Below the pieces are notes generated by a model. It did not search any database. It was not told where the DNA came from and saw only the letters and a list, made by a program, of their open reading frames with translations. Source: Phlebotomus papatasi (Eukaryota; Arthropoda; Insecta; Diptera; Psychodidae). Taken from it: a stretch of 64,000 nt of DNA. The DNA lies in the NCBI RefSeq assembly GCF_024763615.1, contig NC_077223.1, forward strand, positions 14,260,001-14,324,000, given 5' to 3'. A program made the translations under genes and the position numbers. Positions 36,701 to 41,425 of the stretch are shown in pieces. Within the stretch, counting starts at the first letter, position 1, and each line of letters begins with the position of its first letter.

Positions 36701-37928
36701 AGTTTCTTACAGAAGTTCACAAAAATCAATACTAAAACAATTTTAATTATTTTTGGAGTCAGATGTGGAAAGCTTGAGAGATTTCCTGAAAGGTCTTCCA
36801 AATCAACATTGTAAACATTCTTTGAAGAAAGTTGATCAAAAGCTACCAAAAAGCTTCCAAAAACCTATTTGAAGTTTATAATTAGATTTTGTGAAAGATT
36901 TTTTCAATAAATTCACAATAAATCCATTTTTAATCCAAATTGAATGATTTCGGGTTTTTTGGAAACATTATAAGATTCAACAAGAGATCTTTCAGAAACG
37001 GTAAAAACGCTTTCTTTGGTGAGAATGATCTTAAAGTGAGCTAAAGCTTGAAGTTCTTGATTATTTTTAGTCTTATTGTTTTTTTCTAATTATTAAACAT
37101 TGGAAAGAGAGGGGACTGCCCTTGTTTCGCTACGCCCTTATTTTAATATGCTGTTTATTTTTAAATATAATTACAATTAAGATTTAACTTTATTATAGTT
37201 TATTTATACCAAAATAAATGCGGAAGCAATAAAAAGCTGACCAAAACCTGCTCACTCTCAACAAACATTTAATGAGTTCAATGCTTGTGTTCTACCGTTA
37301 TTAAATTTTTTAAATTAATTTTATTTATTTATTTTAAATGTTATCCTCTGTCTATCTAACTATAATACGGTTTTATTATCTGTAATTTAATGTTTAATCG
37401 ATAACCAGAGTAATTGAAATTTACTCAGATTATTATTCGTATCAGATTTATTTAAAGATTATTTGAATGTTATTCGGTATTGAGTAAAATATATCCCTGG
37501 ATTATTCGTTAGTCGGTTGGATTATGTCTGCGTACTCTTCGGATTAGTGAATTGCCATTTGATATTGTATCTTACGAGTATTATGATACTCTCAGGCCTG
37601 CATTGCGCCGGAACTCTGGTGCGACGGAGTCAATCACTGTCCGTCGGGACAGGATGAAAGTTCCGTGGAGTGTGACATAAACCTGCCTCTGTCTCCACTG
37701 TACGTGGGCATCGCGGCGGCCACATTCACGCTGTTGCTGTCGCTGACGGCGGGTCTGGCAGCGTGTGCCAAGCGTAAAAAGATCGAAGTGAAGCAGCACT
37801 ATGATGCTCATGCGGATGCCAATGGCAGATTTCCGCCCCATCTGGCAGCACATCATCACCATCACCTGCCTCCGCATGCACTGCCGCCCATCTTCATCGA
37901 CACGCCCGCCAAGGACAGCTTCTGTTGA
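505..37928 (+). CDS. CUB and LDLa domain type I membrane protein (10 exons, Culd-like)
   Basis: Spliced gene: 505-754, 1088-1218, 5368-5638, 5839-6347, 14097-14391, 14462-14581, 29016-29364, 34096-34377, 34450-34918, 37596-37928. The parts sum to 3009 bases with matching phases and no internal stop, giving 1002 residues. Visible order: signal peptide (about 1-25), LDL-receptor class A repeat (46-82, with acidic calcium-site residues near 71-78), CUB-like modules from about 85 to 217, 239 to 390, 405 to 570, 597 to 740 and 743 to 880, a second class A repeat (Cys 884, 888, 894, 901, 907, 918), a membrane helix (about 927-949), a KRKK stop-transfer and a 50-residue tail with five consecutive His (978-982). 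CUB/LDLa ectodomains bind proteins or lipoproteins. Drosophila Culd, a photoreceptor membrane protein needed for endocytic turnover of rhodopsin and TRPL, has a similar plan. Neto has two CUBs and one class A repeat, a poorer fit. Orthology is inference; the gene structure is seen directly. Confidence 0.9.
1088..1218 (+). CDS. exon 2 of the CUB/LDLa gene: start of first CUB module
   Basis: Acceptor ATATTCCAG ends at 1087; donor GTAAGG at 1219. It enters in phase 1 and leaves in phase 0 (residues 84-127). The stretch begins Cys-Asn-Arg and contains a second Cys followed by NFTALGNEHGD, the usual early CUB strand pattern (C..NFTA.G..HGD). Confidence 0.85.
1219..5367. other. intron 2: degenerate repeats, no gene
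   Basis: AT-rich. From about 1980 to 3260 it holds old repetitive sequence with recurring 'accggaga' and 'gcgcc' phrases. At 3926-4427 an element of about 500 bp has perfect 32-base terminal inverted repeats. The remainder shows nothing I can name. Confidence 0.6.
3926..4427. repeat. element with perfect 32-bp terminal inverted repeats
   Basis: 3926-3957 (TCGCTCCTTGGAAATTACAA...) is the exact inverse of 4396-4427. The interior is AT-rich without coding potential. A non-autonomous DNA element is likely; no clear target duplication was identified. Confidence 0.7.
5368..5638 (+). CDS. exon 3 of the CUB/LDLa gene: rest of first CUB module
   Basis: Acceptor CTCTCTGTCAG ends at 5367; donor GTGAGG at 5639. 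Phase 0 in, phase 1 out (residues 128-218). It completes the CUB fold with the CHDGSM turn, a conserved WCGTAWG segment and a closing FEFAISYKF strand. A fourfold G run at the donor makes the exact cut ambiguous by eye, but only the cut at 5638/5639 keeps both GT and the reading frame into exon 4. Confidence 0.87.
5839..6347 (+). CDS. exon 4 of the CUB/LDLa gene: second CUB module
   Basis: Acceptor TATTTTTCAG ends at 5838; donor GTAAGT at 6348. Phase 1 in, phase 0 out (residues 218-387). This is the most typical CUB domain of the protein: GGCVIRSPNFPGIYPRNITC, then DYISVRDG, FCGGDTLPEI and the final GYELEIN strand. The 509-base exon codes for the whole module. Confidence 0.92.
6936..7193. repeat. 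258-bp MITE with about 50-bp terminal inverted repeats, inserted into an older repeat
   Basis: Ends TACCAAAGCTTTCGACCCTT and its inverse. The sequences on each side (6493-6790 and 7196-7480) share 'ccggttcacaaccgattt' and 'aattccaagacctttcc', so the MITE sits between two copies of a second repeat. Confidence 0.7.
7480..7935. repeat. palindromic repeat units with a CTAGATCTAG core
   Basis: Alternating inverted stretches of 'aaaacatgtttacaaaacaaaag' and 'agtgagagtgaatgaa' around a CTAGATCTAG centre. Same family as the array at 48140-48745. Confidence 0.65.
8167..9234 (+). mobile_element. TAGGGGAA-family DNA element, complete copy
   Basis: 1068 bp, flanked by TA on both sides. Ends GGGGAAATGCTTCTAAT and the inverse of GGGGAAGTGCTTATAAT with CAAAATT/GGACAG beyond. 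No transposase frame remains, so it is non-autonomous. Other copies: 1-198, 50736-50890, 54862-56319 and 60180-60253. Confidence 0.8.
10225..10366. repeat. fragment of the ACGAAC/GTTCGT fold-back family
   Basis: Shares 'ggggacttacgaaat', 'cgtataacccac' and 'gttcgtaacat' with 32369-32650, 43649-44050 and 51052-51713. A second piece of the same family lies at 10762-10835. Confidence 0.6.
11297..13052. repeat. two-layer inverted repeat
   Basis: Outer arms 11297-11497 and 12856-13052 are inverted copies (about 200 bp). Inner arms 12486-12645 and 12700-12854 form a second inverted repeat directly beside the right outer arm. Both layers end in GAATTCCCCT. A motif 'gtcgtcgaagac' lies outside at 11121 and again at 13399. 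Confidence 0.75.
14097..14391 (+). CDS. exon 5 of the CUB/LDLa gene: third CUB-like module, first part
   Basis: Acceptor CCCAACATCAG ends at 14096; donor GTATTT at 14392 is weak. Phase 0 in, phase 1 out (residues 388-486). The first residues VKYVNANSQSF run on from the last strand of the preceding CUB. A CUB-like block with SRCEF, LCRYYFQG and LRIWDG follows. An in-frame AG at 14130-14131 region is a possible alternative acceptor but would remove the strand end. Confidence 0.85.
14462..14581 (+). CDS. exon 6 of the CUB/LDLa gene
   Basis: Short 120-base exon, phase 1 at both ends (residues 486-526), so it could be skipped without a frameshift. Acceptor ACACTAG ends at 14461, donor GTAAGT at 14582. 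It adds two cysteine pairs (EICREDVPKLC and a later Cys) inside the third CUB-like module. The preceding intron is only 70 bases. The pyrimidine-rich AG at 14435-14436 looks stronger but leads straight to an in-frame TAA, so the later AG must be used for a full protein. Confidence 0.83.
15150..15580. mobile_element. TA-flanked MITE, GGGTAAGTGTGCC family, copy 1
   Basis: Ends GGGTAAGTGTGCCAAATTCC and the inverse of GGGTAAGTGTGCCAAATTTC, each bordered by TA. Two related copies lie at 43217-43640 and 46854-47870. The interior shares a stretch near its end with the TAGGGGAA family, suggesting common origin. Confidence 0.85.
15851..16492 (-). repeat. 3' LTR of the Bel/Pao element
   Basis: 642 bp, reads the same as the upstream LTR, including the (TAAGTAT) run at 15961-15994. 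An AATAAA on the minus strand (15898-15903) lies about 48 bases from the outer end and is the likely polyadenylation signal. The polyprotein stop lies inside it at 16453. Confidence 0.95.
16453..22197 (-). CDS. Bel/Pao Gag-Pol polyprotein (1914 residues)
   Basis: Single frame, no stop or shift. Order: charged coiled-coil-like N-terminus (20-70); Gag region of the DUF1759 type (about 248-400); cysteine-rich nucleic-acid-binding part (Cys453, 456, 465; Cys486, 489, His494, Cys499); aspartic protease motif FLDEGST (599-605); reverse transcriptase (about 860-1080) with FTGDIREMF (Asp938) and YCDDYLGS (1015-1022); RNase H with Asp1199, Glu1244, Asp1274, Asp1320; integrase with an HHxx/CxxC zinc part (1526-1562) and the triad Asp1595, Asp1657, Glu1707; and a C-terminal DUF5641-like domain (about 1810-1885). 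All catalytic residues are present. The frame runs 40 bases into the downstream LTR, whose first bases encode the last residues NVGNATTPTSGII. Start chosen as the first ATG, 71 bases inside the upstream LTR. Gag and Pol in one frame is usual for this group. Confidence 0.96.
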   Translation of the reverse strand: MEGLRRSERANKGQPPKRLGFGDDLTELELTIVQTQMERTKKEMELLSLREKELSLRHSMVIEAKAASLANISADSYEDLPAKTSTPLMKLEKYPLLDEAGKPEAKGTDEPIPDVDDKNILGQTGNEKATLKDSSSDDELEGVVNRFQHFQKKLDQDILRERLQRKTAGDIAQRGAGADDRKKFLGFTEKPPEPKRVTMTTDEFETALHTVMKVAKDDTRHHTPTPEYMDIMKKFLVRQSVGDETHKFEGNVQEWPIFKAWFENLSDSCGYNNTEKLTVLQKSLIGEARETVRFLLFSPCNVDKVMFSLQERYGQPEHLIRTMIAQVKALPAVKHDTPESLVNFSVTLTNMIAAIETFNHNGYVDNPHLLDELITKLPLTMQIAWSEIHASRGFVTVKTFAEWIGLKAKAANYRLRTIEAAKVEKLPEMKNKKTVATVVSSELREVKEKTPECSLCKGKHFLDKCERFQKLSVDDRWAQVRRQGLCFSCLKPKHSLRMCKESKTCSRTGCDRKHNILLHGDVSSVRNTTLAQNETDNPEESPTRVEDKPAPKDAPLSQGGAIDGEIVAHGHGGSHNQIFMKILPVYVTGPKGTEKVYAFLDEGSTITMMTSSLAERLGLDGPKIPLHWQGAGPVANTDLTSKTVECRVRGLLPNAKEYLMQRVRTVFELNLPSQTVDMSALSRDWRHLADGQVQSLKDAVPELLIGLDNTPLIVSREIIHGPWNAPYLVRTWLGWVVMGKIDGRPINGPKNYSMWERRDDLYEMVKDSFSIDSFGAESLGKAPSREDKRALEIMKRTTHRTDDGRFETGLLWKDGKQPAVPESKEAALRRLHATERKLDRDPELAEAYCAKMEDHIQKKYLVKLTEEDLQVPMENVWYLPHFSVFHPAKKKIRVVFDCAAKSHGFSLNDFLTKGPDLLKSLPGVLENFRKGKYAFTGDIREMFHRVHVRKDDTNYQRILYRGMRRDVEPDEYKMDVMTFGASCSPTLASYVKNVNAEEHAMDYPEAVKGILDNTYCDDYLGSADSIEDARKLIRDIVYVQKAGGFDIVNWTANDSRILDTFTDSMKNLASQTLDELDRVLGLWWDSTADIFTFKTQFHRVPAEILSGEKIPTMRDVLRLIMSIFDPLGFLAMFTVKGKMILQEIWRLKIGWDDPIEGIALQHWKTFLDELKTISTVRVSRCYSPNLPQATSVQLHIFGDASEHAYSSVAYLRIVSEINSEIEVSFVCARTKVSPLKSTSIPRLELQAAVMSSRMSAAIRATLDVKIDDVVLWSDSLTVLGWIRSDSRRFKQFVGHRISEIDELTEFRQWRWVPTKLNPADLATRMVKSDFSESSMWFCGPPFLRQLESGWPQEKSETIENKTNDVEVFPVMTNDVEVFTVMTSVEVFRGDQLMPKIERFSQWNRLIRVTATAMICAKYWIDRWKVKKSGGCPPKRPTLTVKDLLAAEKQWFRKIQTEFWAEIETLKRGESVDKQSPLLTLSPTLDSDGILRIDSRLVNSDVGEKYPVILAQKHPATKLLIKDAHERHHHQGREQVVNYLRERFHIPRVRVAVKRAWHECQQCKNQRARPVVPEMAALPRFRVTDSVYPFVRSGVDYFGPLMVKVGRRHEKRWGVLFTCLATRAVHLEIAHSLTTDSAIMAIRRFLGRRGPISDLVCDNGTNLRGADNEFRHLYQALETDRMTEALSERKIDFHFNPPAAPHMGGAWERLIRSVKNVLKDLLKNHVPTDEELLTLFTEVEFVVNGRPLTYVSVEPEDDTALTPNHFLIGRSAANRPIGNFDDGDLVLRKAWRKSQRIADMFWHRWVHEYLPELTRRTKWHQKTQPLKIGDIVVICDEQLPRNSWPLGRVTDVFTAPDGKIRSVMVKTAQGLYRRPVAKLALLDVAEDQQTGLGMGAGAPERGNVGNATTPTSGII
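18045..18115 (-). repeat. in-frame tandem repeat inside the Bel/Pao polyprotein
   Basis: A 30-base unit encoding TNDVEVFPVM / TNDVEVFTVM and a third shorter copy, between RNase H and integrase (about residues 1362-1387). It keeps the frame and so looks like replication slippage in a linker. Confidence 0.75.
22198..22268 (-). other. leader between 5' LTR and Gag-Pol start, with primer-binding site
   Basis: 71 bases. Three bases inside the LTR edge the minus strand reads TGGTCCATACTCGCC; a TGG start is expected for a site complementary to a tRNA 3' CCA end. I cannot assign the tRNA from memory. Confidence 0.5.
22269..22910 (-). repeat. 5' LTR of the Bel/Pao element
   Basis: 642 bp, TGTTGGAAAC at its minus-strand start and CCACAACA at its end. 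It contains a (TAAGTAT) run of about five units at 22379-22412 on the plus strand. It is the upstream LTR for the minus-strand polyprotein and so should carry the promoter; no core promoter was identified with certainty. Confidence 0.95.
23268..23933. mobile_element. TACAGTAGACTC-ended element with an inner hairpin insertion
   Basis: Ends TACAGTAGACTCTCTCTCAA and the inverse AGTCTACTGTA. The short relative at 40625-40862 lacks the middle. The extra part (about 23577-23756) is itself a hairpin bounded by CTCGGTGGCACTAG and its inverse, so a second MITE has landed inside this one. Confidence 0.8.
24630..26290. mobile_element. 1.66-kb palindromic Tc1-like element (two 5' halves head to head)
   Basis: Two arms of about 800 bp (24630-25428 and 25497-26290) are inverted copies of each other around a spacer of about 68 bp. 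Outer ends CAGTGGGTGT / ACACCCACTG are flanked by TA on both sides, the Tc1/mariner target. Each arm carries a 5' non-coding region and a decayed N-terminal transposase piece reading inward: on the minus strand 25504-25716 (LTQKVYNCIVSISD and VPKIQNQL, a Tc1-type helix-turn-helix) and its counterpart near 25186-25400 on the plus strand. The catalytic half is absent from both. Confidence 0.85.
26421..26600. repeat. fold-back MITE, GAAGTACTCTTCCTTCG family, copy 1
   Basis: Short palindromic element ending in AGTACTCTTCCTTCGAACG and its inverse. A better preserved copy lies at 62931-63111. Confidence 0.7.
26651..27602. mobile_element. TA-flanked element, GGGGAGACTGGGGC family, copy 1
   Basis: Begins GGGGAGACTGGGGCACATG after TA and ends GCCCCAGTTCCCC before TA. 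952 bp without a credible ORF. A relative lies at 57289-58190; a possible left end of a third is at 29699. Confidence 0.7.
29016..29364 (+). CDS. exon 7 of the CUB/LDLa gene: end of third and start of fourth CUB-like module
   Basis: Acceptor CCTTTTGCAG ends at 29015; donor GTAAGT at 29365. Phase 1 in, phase 2 out (residues 526-642). It holds the closing strands FRLRYEFVD of one module and, after a linker, the opening of the next (SCNRLYRS, GIFRSPTNVFFYGR, ISCTIRFEA). It lies 14.4 kb after exon 6, across the Bel/Pao insertion. Confidence 0.88.
31293..31502. repeat. 210-bp palindromic MITE
   Basis: Ends ACACACGACTTAAGCCGAG and its imperfect inverse; the arms pair over most of their length with a short middle. 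Confidence 0.7.
31699..31862. repeat. inverted-repeat element
   Basis: Ends with GCACATTTTGCTATTCAGGAG and the imperfect inverse CTCCCGAATAGCGCAGAATAT; separated by about 20 bases from the next element. Confidence 0.55.
31886..32023. repeat. 138-bp MITE ending GTCTCCTCAAAATGAAACTG
   Basis: The first about 33 bases are the inverse of the last 33 with few mismatches. The middle has no open frame. Confidence 0.75.
32369..32650. repeat. fold-back family copy (ACGAAC/GTTCGT)
   Basis: Shares 'gtgaattcctactggggact', 'cgtaaattgtataacccac' and 'acatgatcacttgacgagca' with the copies at 43649-44050 and 51052-51713. Confidence 0.7.
34096..34377 (+). CDS. exon 8 of the CUB/LDLa gene: rest of fourth CUB-like module
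   Basis: Acceptor CTCATTTAAG ends at 34095; donor GTGAGT at 34378. Phase 2 at both ends (residues 642-736). Shows LTITRARFGGRSC, a His/Cys stretch, DLRIGEVPWLD and a FYFEGRYEF strand that crosses into exon 9. Confidence 0.88.
34450..34918 (+). CDS. exon 9 of the CUB/LDLa gene: fifth CUB-like module and start of second LDLa repeat
   Basis: Acceptor AATGTTTCAG ends at 34449 after a 72-base intron; donor GTAAGA at 34919. Phase 2 in, phase 0 out (residues 736-892). The block CATDW to YKFAWMEVYP has CUB-like length and closing strand but weak similarity to the consensus. The end (GCHHKCTELQ) provides the first two cysteines of the membrane-proximal class A repeat. Confidence 0.87.
34919..37595. 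other. intron 9 (2.7 kb): AT-rich, one MITE
   Basis: Only the TTAA-flanked element at 35433-35666 stands out. The remainder is AT-rich with no coding or RNA signal that I can see. Confidence 0.6.
35433..35666. mobile_element. TTAA-flanked MITE ending CACTAAACCTACC
   Basis: 234 bp between two TTAA copies, with inverted ends CACTAAACCTACC / GGTAGGTTTAGTG. TTAA duplication is the mark of piggyBac-type transposition. Confidence 0.75.
37596..37928 (+). CDS. exon 10 of the CUB/LDLa gene: LDLa repeat, transmembrane helix, cytoplasmic tail
   Basis: Acceptor GATACTCTCAG ends at 37595, phase 0. Residues 893-1002: four further cysteines of the class A repeat (CIAPELWCDGVNHC, then DES-VEC), a membrane helix of about 23 residues rich in Ala, Leu and Thr, the basic AKRKK, and a tail with HHHHH and several Pro. 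The exon is clearly more GC-rich than its surroundings. The stop is TGA at 37926-37928, directly after Cys1002. Confidence 0.9.
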   Translation, partial: ACIAPELWCDGVNHCPSGQDESSVECDINLPLSPLYVGIAAATFTLLLSLTAGLAACAKRKKIEVKQHYDAHADANGRFPPHLAAHHHHHLPPHALPPIFIDTPAKDSFC

Positions 37929-37952
37929 CAGGAGATCGAGACTTCGGTGTAG
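37926..37952 (+). promoter_or_regulatory. candidate leaky stop (TGA C) with a seven-codon PDZ-ligand extension
   Basis: The stop codon is TGA followed by C, the context most associated with readthrough in insects. The next seven codons (37929-37949) encode QEIETSV before a TAG at 37950-37952. ETSV at a free C-terminus fits the class I PDZ ligand pattern (Thr at -2, Val at 0). That the extension is made is inference. Confidence 0.35.
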
Positions 37953-38016
37953 CTGCCGGAGTCGCGACAGCAACCGCCAAGACTCCTTCTTGCCACTGCT
38001 GTTACACTTCGTCGAG

Positions 38017-38022
38017 GTGAGT
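38017..38022 (+). other. strong splice donor after the stop codon (possible 3' UTR intron)
   Basis: GAG|GTGAGT at 38016/38017, 89 bases after the TGA. GC-rich sequence continues up to this point and drops after it, so the last exon may end here and splice to an unrecognised 3' UTR exon. I saw no AATAAA in the first few hundred bases after the stop. Confidence 0.4.
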
Positions 38023-39120
38023 GAGCCACATTAAACTTATGCGCGGTAATTTATTAGTGTCACAATCCCCATCAACCAGTCACACTTGCTGCCCCAAAAT
38101 TGCACATGGTTACTTATTCCAAAGAGGAGATAGAAATCCCCAAGCAATGATGATAAAAGGGCAAAAAACATAATGCAAATACTGTTTCAATTTGAATTTT
38201 TAATTTACACAGCGCGTGTTATTATTAAAAAAAAACCTAAAAATACATTTTAAAAAAATTAACCCGGAAAAATTGATGTAACCTTTTCCTTTATAGCCTC
38301 AAGTAAAAGGATGATTTTCATATCATTGTCATATCCATAATCAAATTACATTGTTCTGTTTTTTTCTCATAGTATAGTATTGCGTGTAAACTTCCATTCA
38401 ATATCTCTATTAATGTTTCACATTTTTTATACATTGTACCTTTATATACATTTATGTATATCTCTATGTAGGTCAAATATTTGGATTATTTTCAATGAAG
38501 CATAGTTTGTTCTTTGTCTATCGAAAAATGAGACGAAAATGCAATGAAAACATTGTTTTACGTCATATAGAATTAGTTTGGTGTTTTTTTTTATTTAAAA
38601 AGGACAGAGGAAAATGTTGTCAATTTTAAAGAGGTTTACCATAGCATGAAATCGGAGACTGAAAAGTTTGAAGAGAATAACAAAAATTCCTTCCGTTCAG
38701 ATGTAATTATTCGAAATTGAGAAATCGAGCAGAATCCTATTCGAACATTATTCGAAATTGTGGATGTCGCTTATATTTCAAAAATGAATTCATTGAAAAC
38801 ATTTTCGAAAGAGAAATGCTCCAGTCATGGCTAGAGTTTAAAAAATTTGAAGATCGGCTTTGAATGTCAAAGACTGACATCTCGTTTCATCCGGCATGGT
38901 GCTCGAAGTACTGCCTGTTCGAATTTCTAAGTGTCTCGAGTGGAAAATCAAAGCAACAAAGCTCATTTCATTATAATTCTCCTTTTAACAACTTCGAATT
39001 TATTTTGAAAATTCGAATATGATTTTGAATTTTTCGAACATCGACTACTTTTTGTGTAAATAGAATTCAAATTACCTTTTACCTAAGACACTATTGGAGA
39101 ATCAAGCACCAGTTGTGAAT

Positions 39121-39318
39121 ACACTGAGAGAAATCAGAAAAAATTAAAATAACATTCCGGAAATATTTATTTTACCTTGCAGTATTGATCCGAAATCGCT
39201 GTAAATCGTTAAAAAGGTGTAAAATTAACATTAAAAAATGTTGATATATTTTTACACCTAAAAAGTGTTAAAGTTCTGAGGAAAAAAAGTTAATCGCATC
39301 CCCATTTTTTCTCAGTGT
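39121..39318. mobile_element. ACACTGAGAG MITE, copy 1
   Basis: 198 bp with ends ACACTGAGAGAAA and TTTTTTCTCAGTGT. The internal phrase 'cagtattgatccgaaatc' is shared by all three copies. Confidence 0.8.
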
Positions 39319-40624
39319 ATGAAGAATCCTCTCGTTCAGTAATAATCTTACCGATTTGAAGGTTCCTTCTGGTTGAGGTTTTTCTCAAGGGTATATCAAA
39401 GAGAACTAACCTAACAACTCGTTCGAAATTCGAAAGTTTAAACCGACATTTACATAAAAGTGAGAAATTTCATGAAAAAGACATTTATTTGATTAAAATT
39501 GCAATTAAAACGTTCTGACATCCTTAAATTCCACAAAACTACACTAAAATTCTCTTTTTACAGCAAATTTACTCACTGTTTTTGACATTGTTGACAATTG
39601 AAGTGTCAAGTATACCGAAATTCGAAATAACAGAACAATCAACGTTAAAGCGGCGAATACGTGAATTTTCCCTTTAGGCTTCCGATGGATTTTCGAGCTG
39701 GTTTAGCTTGGCTTTAAAGTGAGTCTAAGAAAACAACATTGATAATCCCAAGTCGACATCTCTTACCGTTTGGCTTATAGATTTAACAAGTAAAATTACT
39801 TCGAATTACTTCAATTAAATACAAAACCGATCAAATTAAAACGGCAAATTTTCCAGACTAGTTTCCAAACATCCTCGAAAATGAAAGTGATCTGCAGGGC
39901 AATTTTGAAAATAAAAGACAGAAAATCATTTTAGAAGGGGAGTATATGGAGCTGAAGCAAAGGAGAAAAATGGTTCTAAATAATGTTGCAGTCAACAGGT
40001 TCTAAATAATAACGACTAATGGGGGGGTCACCGAAAACCCGATGTCGATATCTCTTACTCTTATCACACAGCCCCCCAGAAGAAAGTCGAACTTAGATTG
40101 TTCGAATACGATTCAATTTCTTGGAAAATGATTCTTGAAAAATAAGTTCATCTACATGAGACTACCCCACGCTACCTTATTTCAAAATCAATGGATTATA
40201 TTGCTCTCACTTTGAGTTCGAACAAAAAACGTATAAAACGTGTTAGCACTAGCTTCTCCCCAAAAGTTAAACCTCCTGTTGATATTCAAATTAACATCAT
40301 TAATGCCCCGAATGTGGCACTGGTTCTCCTTAAGAGCGCTCCTAACGCCCTTATACTTAAAAAGAAATCTACTATACGGAGAGGAGTATCTCAGCGAAGT
40401 TAGCCGATGAGACTTCAGTTCGTGTTAATGTTAAACCGTCAGGAGGTGAAGACACAGGCTAGGAGGAGCGCTGAGGGTTCTGGTTCTGGGAGAATTACTA
40501 GTGGCCAATGTACACATCCCCGCCTGTTGTCTTTGGGCTATCCGGCCTCTTTTCCTTAACGGTTCTAACAAACGGTTTGAACAAAAACTTCGAAAGATTA
40601 CGTCTGAATGCAGGGATAATGTGT

Positions 40625-40862
40625 TACAGTAGACTCTCTCTCAATTGAGCATTTGGGGCAAAATGTCATCCGGTTTATCGATGGATTTGGGCGTCAAAGC
40701 CTTTGTAAATTCCACAAAAGGCGCTCAATTATAAAGAATCACGATAAAATAGGAAGAACCACAGCGAATTTGAGCAAATTAGCTTCATAATTAAACGTGA
40801 AAATTGTCAAGAAAATTTTTCGCCCGATTGAAAAAGAGCCGATTGAACGAAAGTCTACTGTA
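40625..40862. mobile_element. TACAGTAGACTC element, short copy
   Basis: 238 bp, ends TACAGTAGACTCTC and GTCTACTGTA. Nearly the same as the outer portions of 23268-23933. Another right end of the family lies at about 46700-46742, and a possible left end at 10850. Confidence 0.8.
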
Positions 40863-41168
40863 TTTCAATAAAAAACGGAAATCTTTCACTTGGACTTTTT
40901 TAGTACATGACTGTCCTCATGTGCTTTATGTACAATAGACTTTTTTGAGTTGGTTCCTGTCACGACTATTTGGTGGTTTTGAAACATAACGAGAATTAAG
41001 AAAAACAGTCGAGATATGAACCAATACAAAGAAAAGTTGATAATACAGAAGCACAAGAGAATAATCATGTGCTAAAAAATTTTTTGGAGATAGATTTCCA
41101 ATTTTCATTGGAAAAGAACCATAAGAATTTCAATGCCAAAGATAAATTTATCTATTTAATTTATCTAT

Positions 41169-41425
41169 ACTCTGAGAGAAATCCGAGAAAGGTAAAATAA
41201 AATTCCGGAAATGTTTATTTTACTATACAGTATTGATCCGAAATCGGTGTAAATATTATGCTTTTTAGGTGTATTAGGGATTAAAGTTACCCTATTTCAT
41301 GTTAATTTTACCCTTAAAAATGTGTAAAATTAACATTAAAAAATGTTGATATATTTTTACACGTAAAAAGTGTTAGAGTTATGAGGAAAAAAAGGTTAAT
41401 CGTACCCCTGTTTTTTCCTCAGTGT
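41169..41425. mobile_element. ACACTGAGAG MITE, copy 2
   Basis: 257 bp; compared with copy 1 it keeps an extra middle part containing 'ttatgctttttaggtgtatt'. Confidence 0.8.

Noticed and set aside
37581..37973. 130-codon minus-strand ORF over exon 10
   Set aside because: Shadow of the GC-rich coding exon on the opposite strand.
40191..40403. 70-codon ORF with basic residues, possible gag remnant
   Set aside because: No conserved motif visible; surrounding frame is broken. Kept only as a possible decayed retroelement piece.
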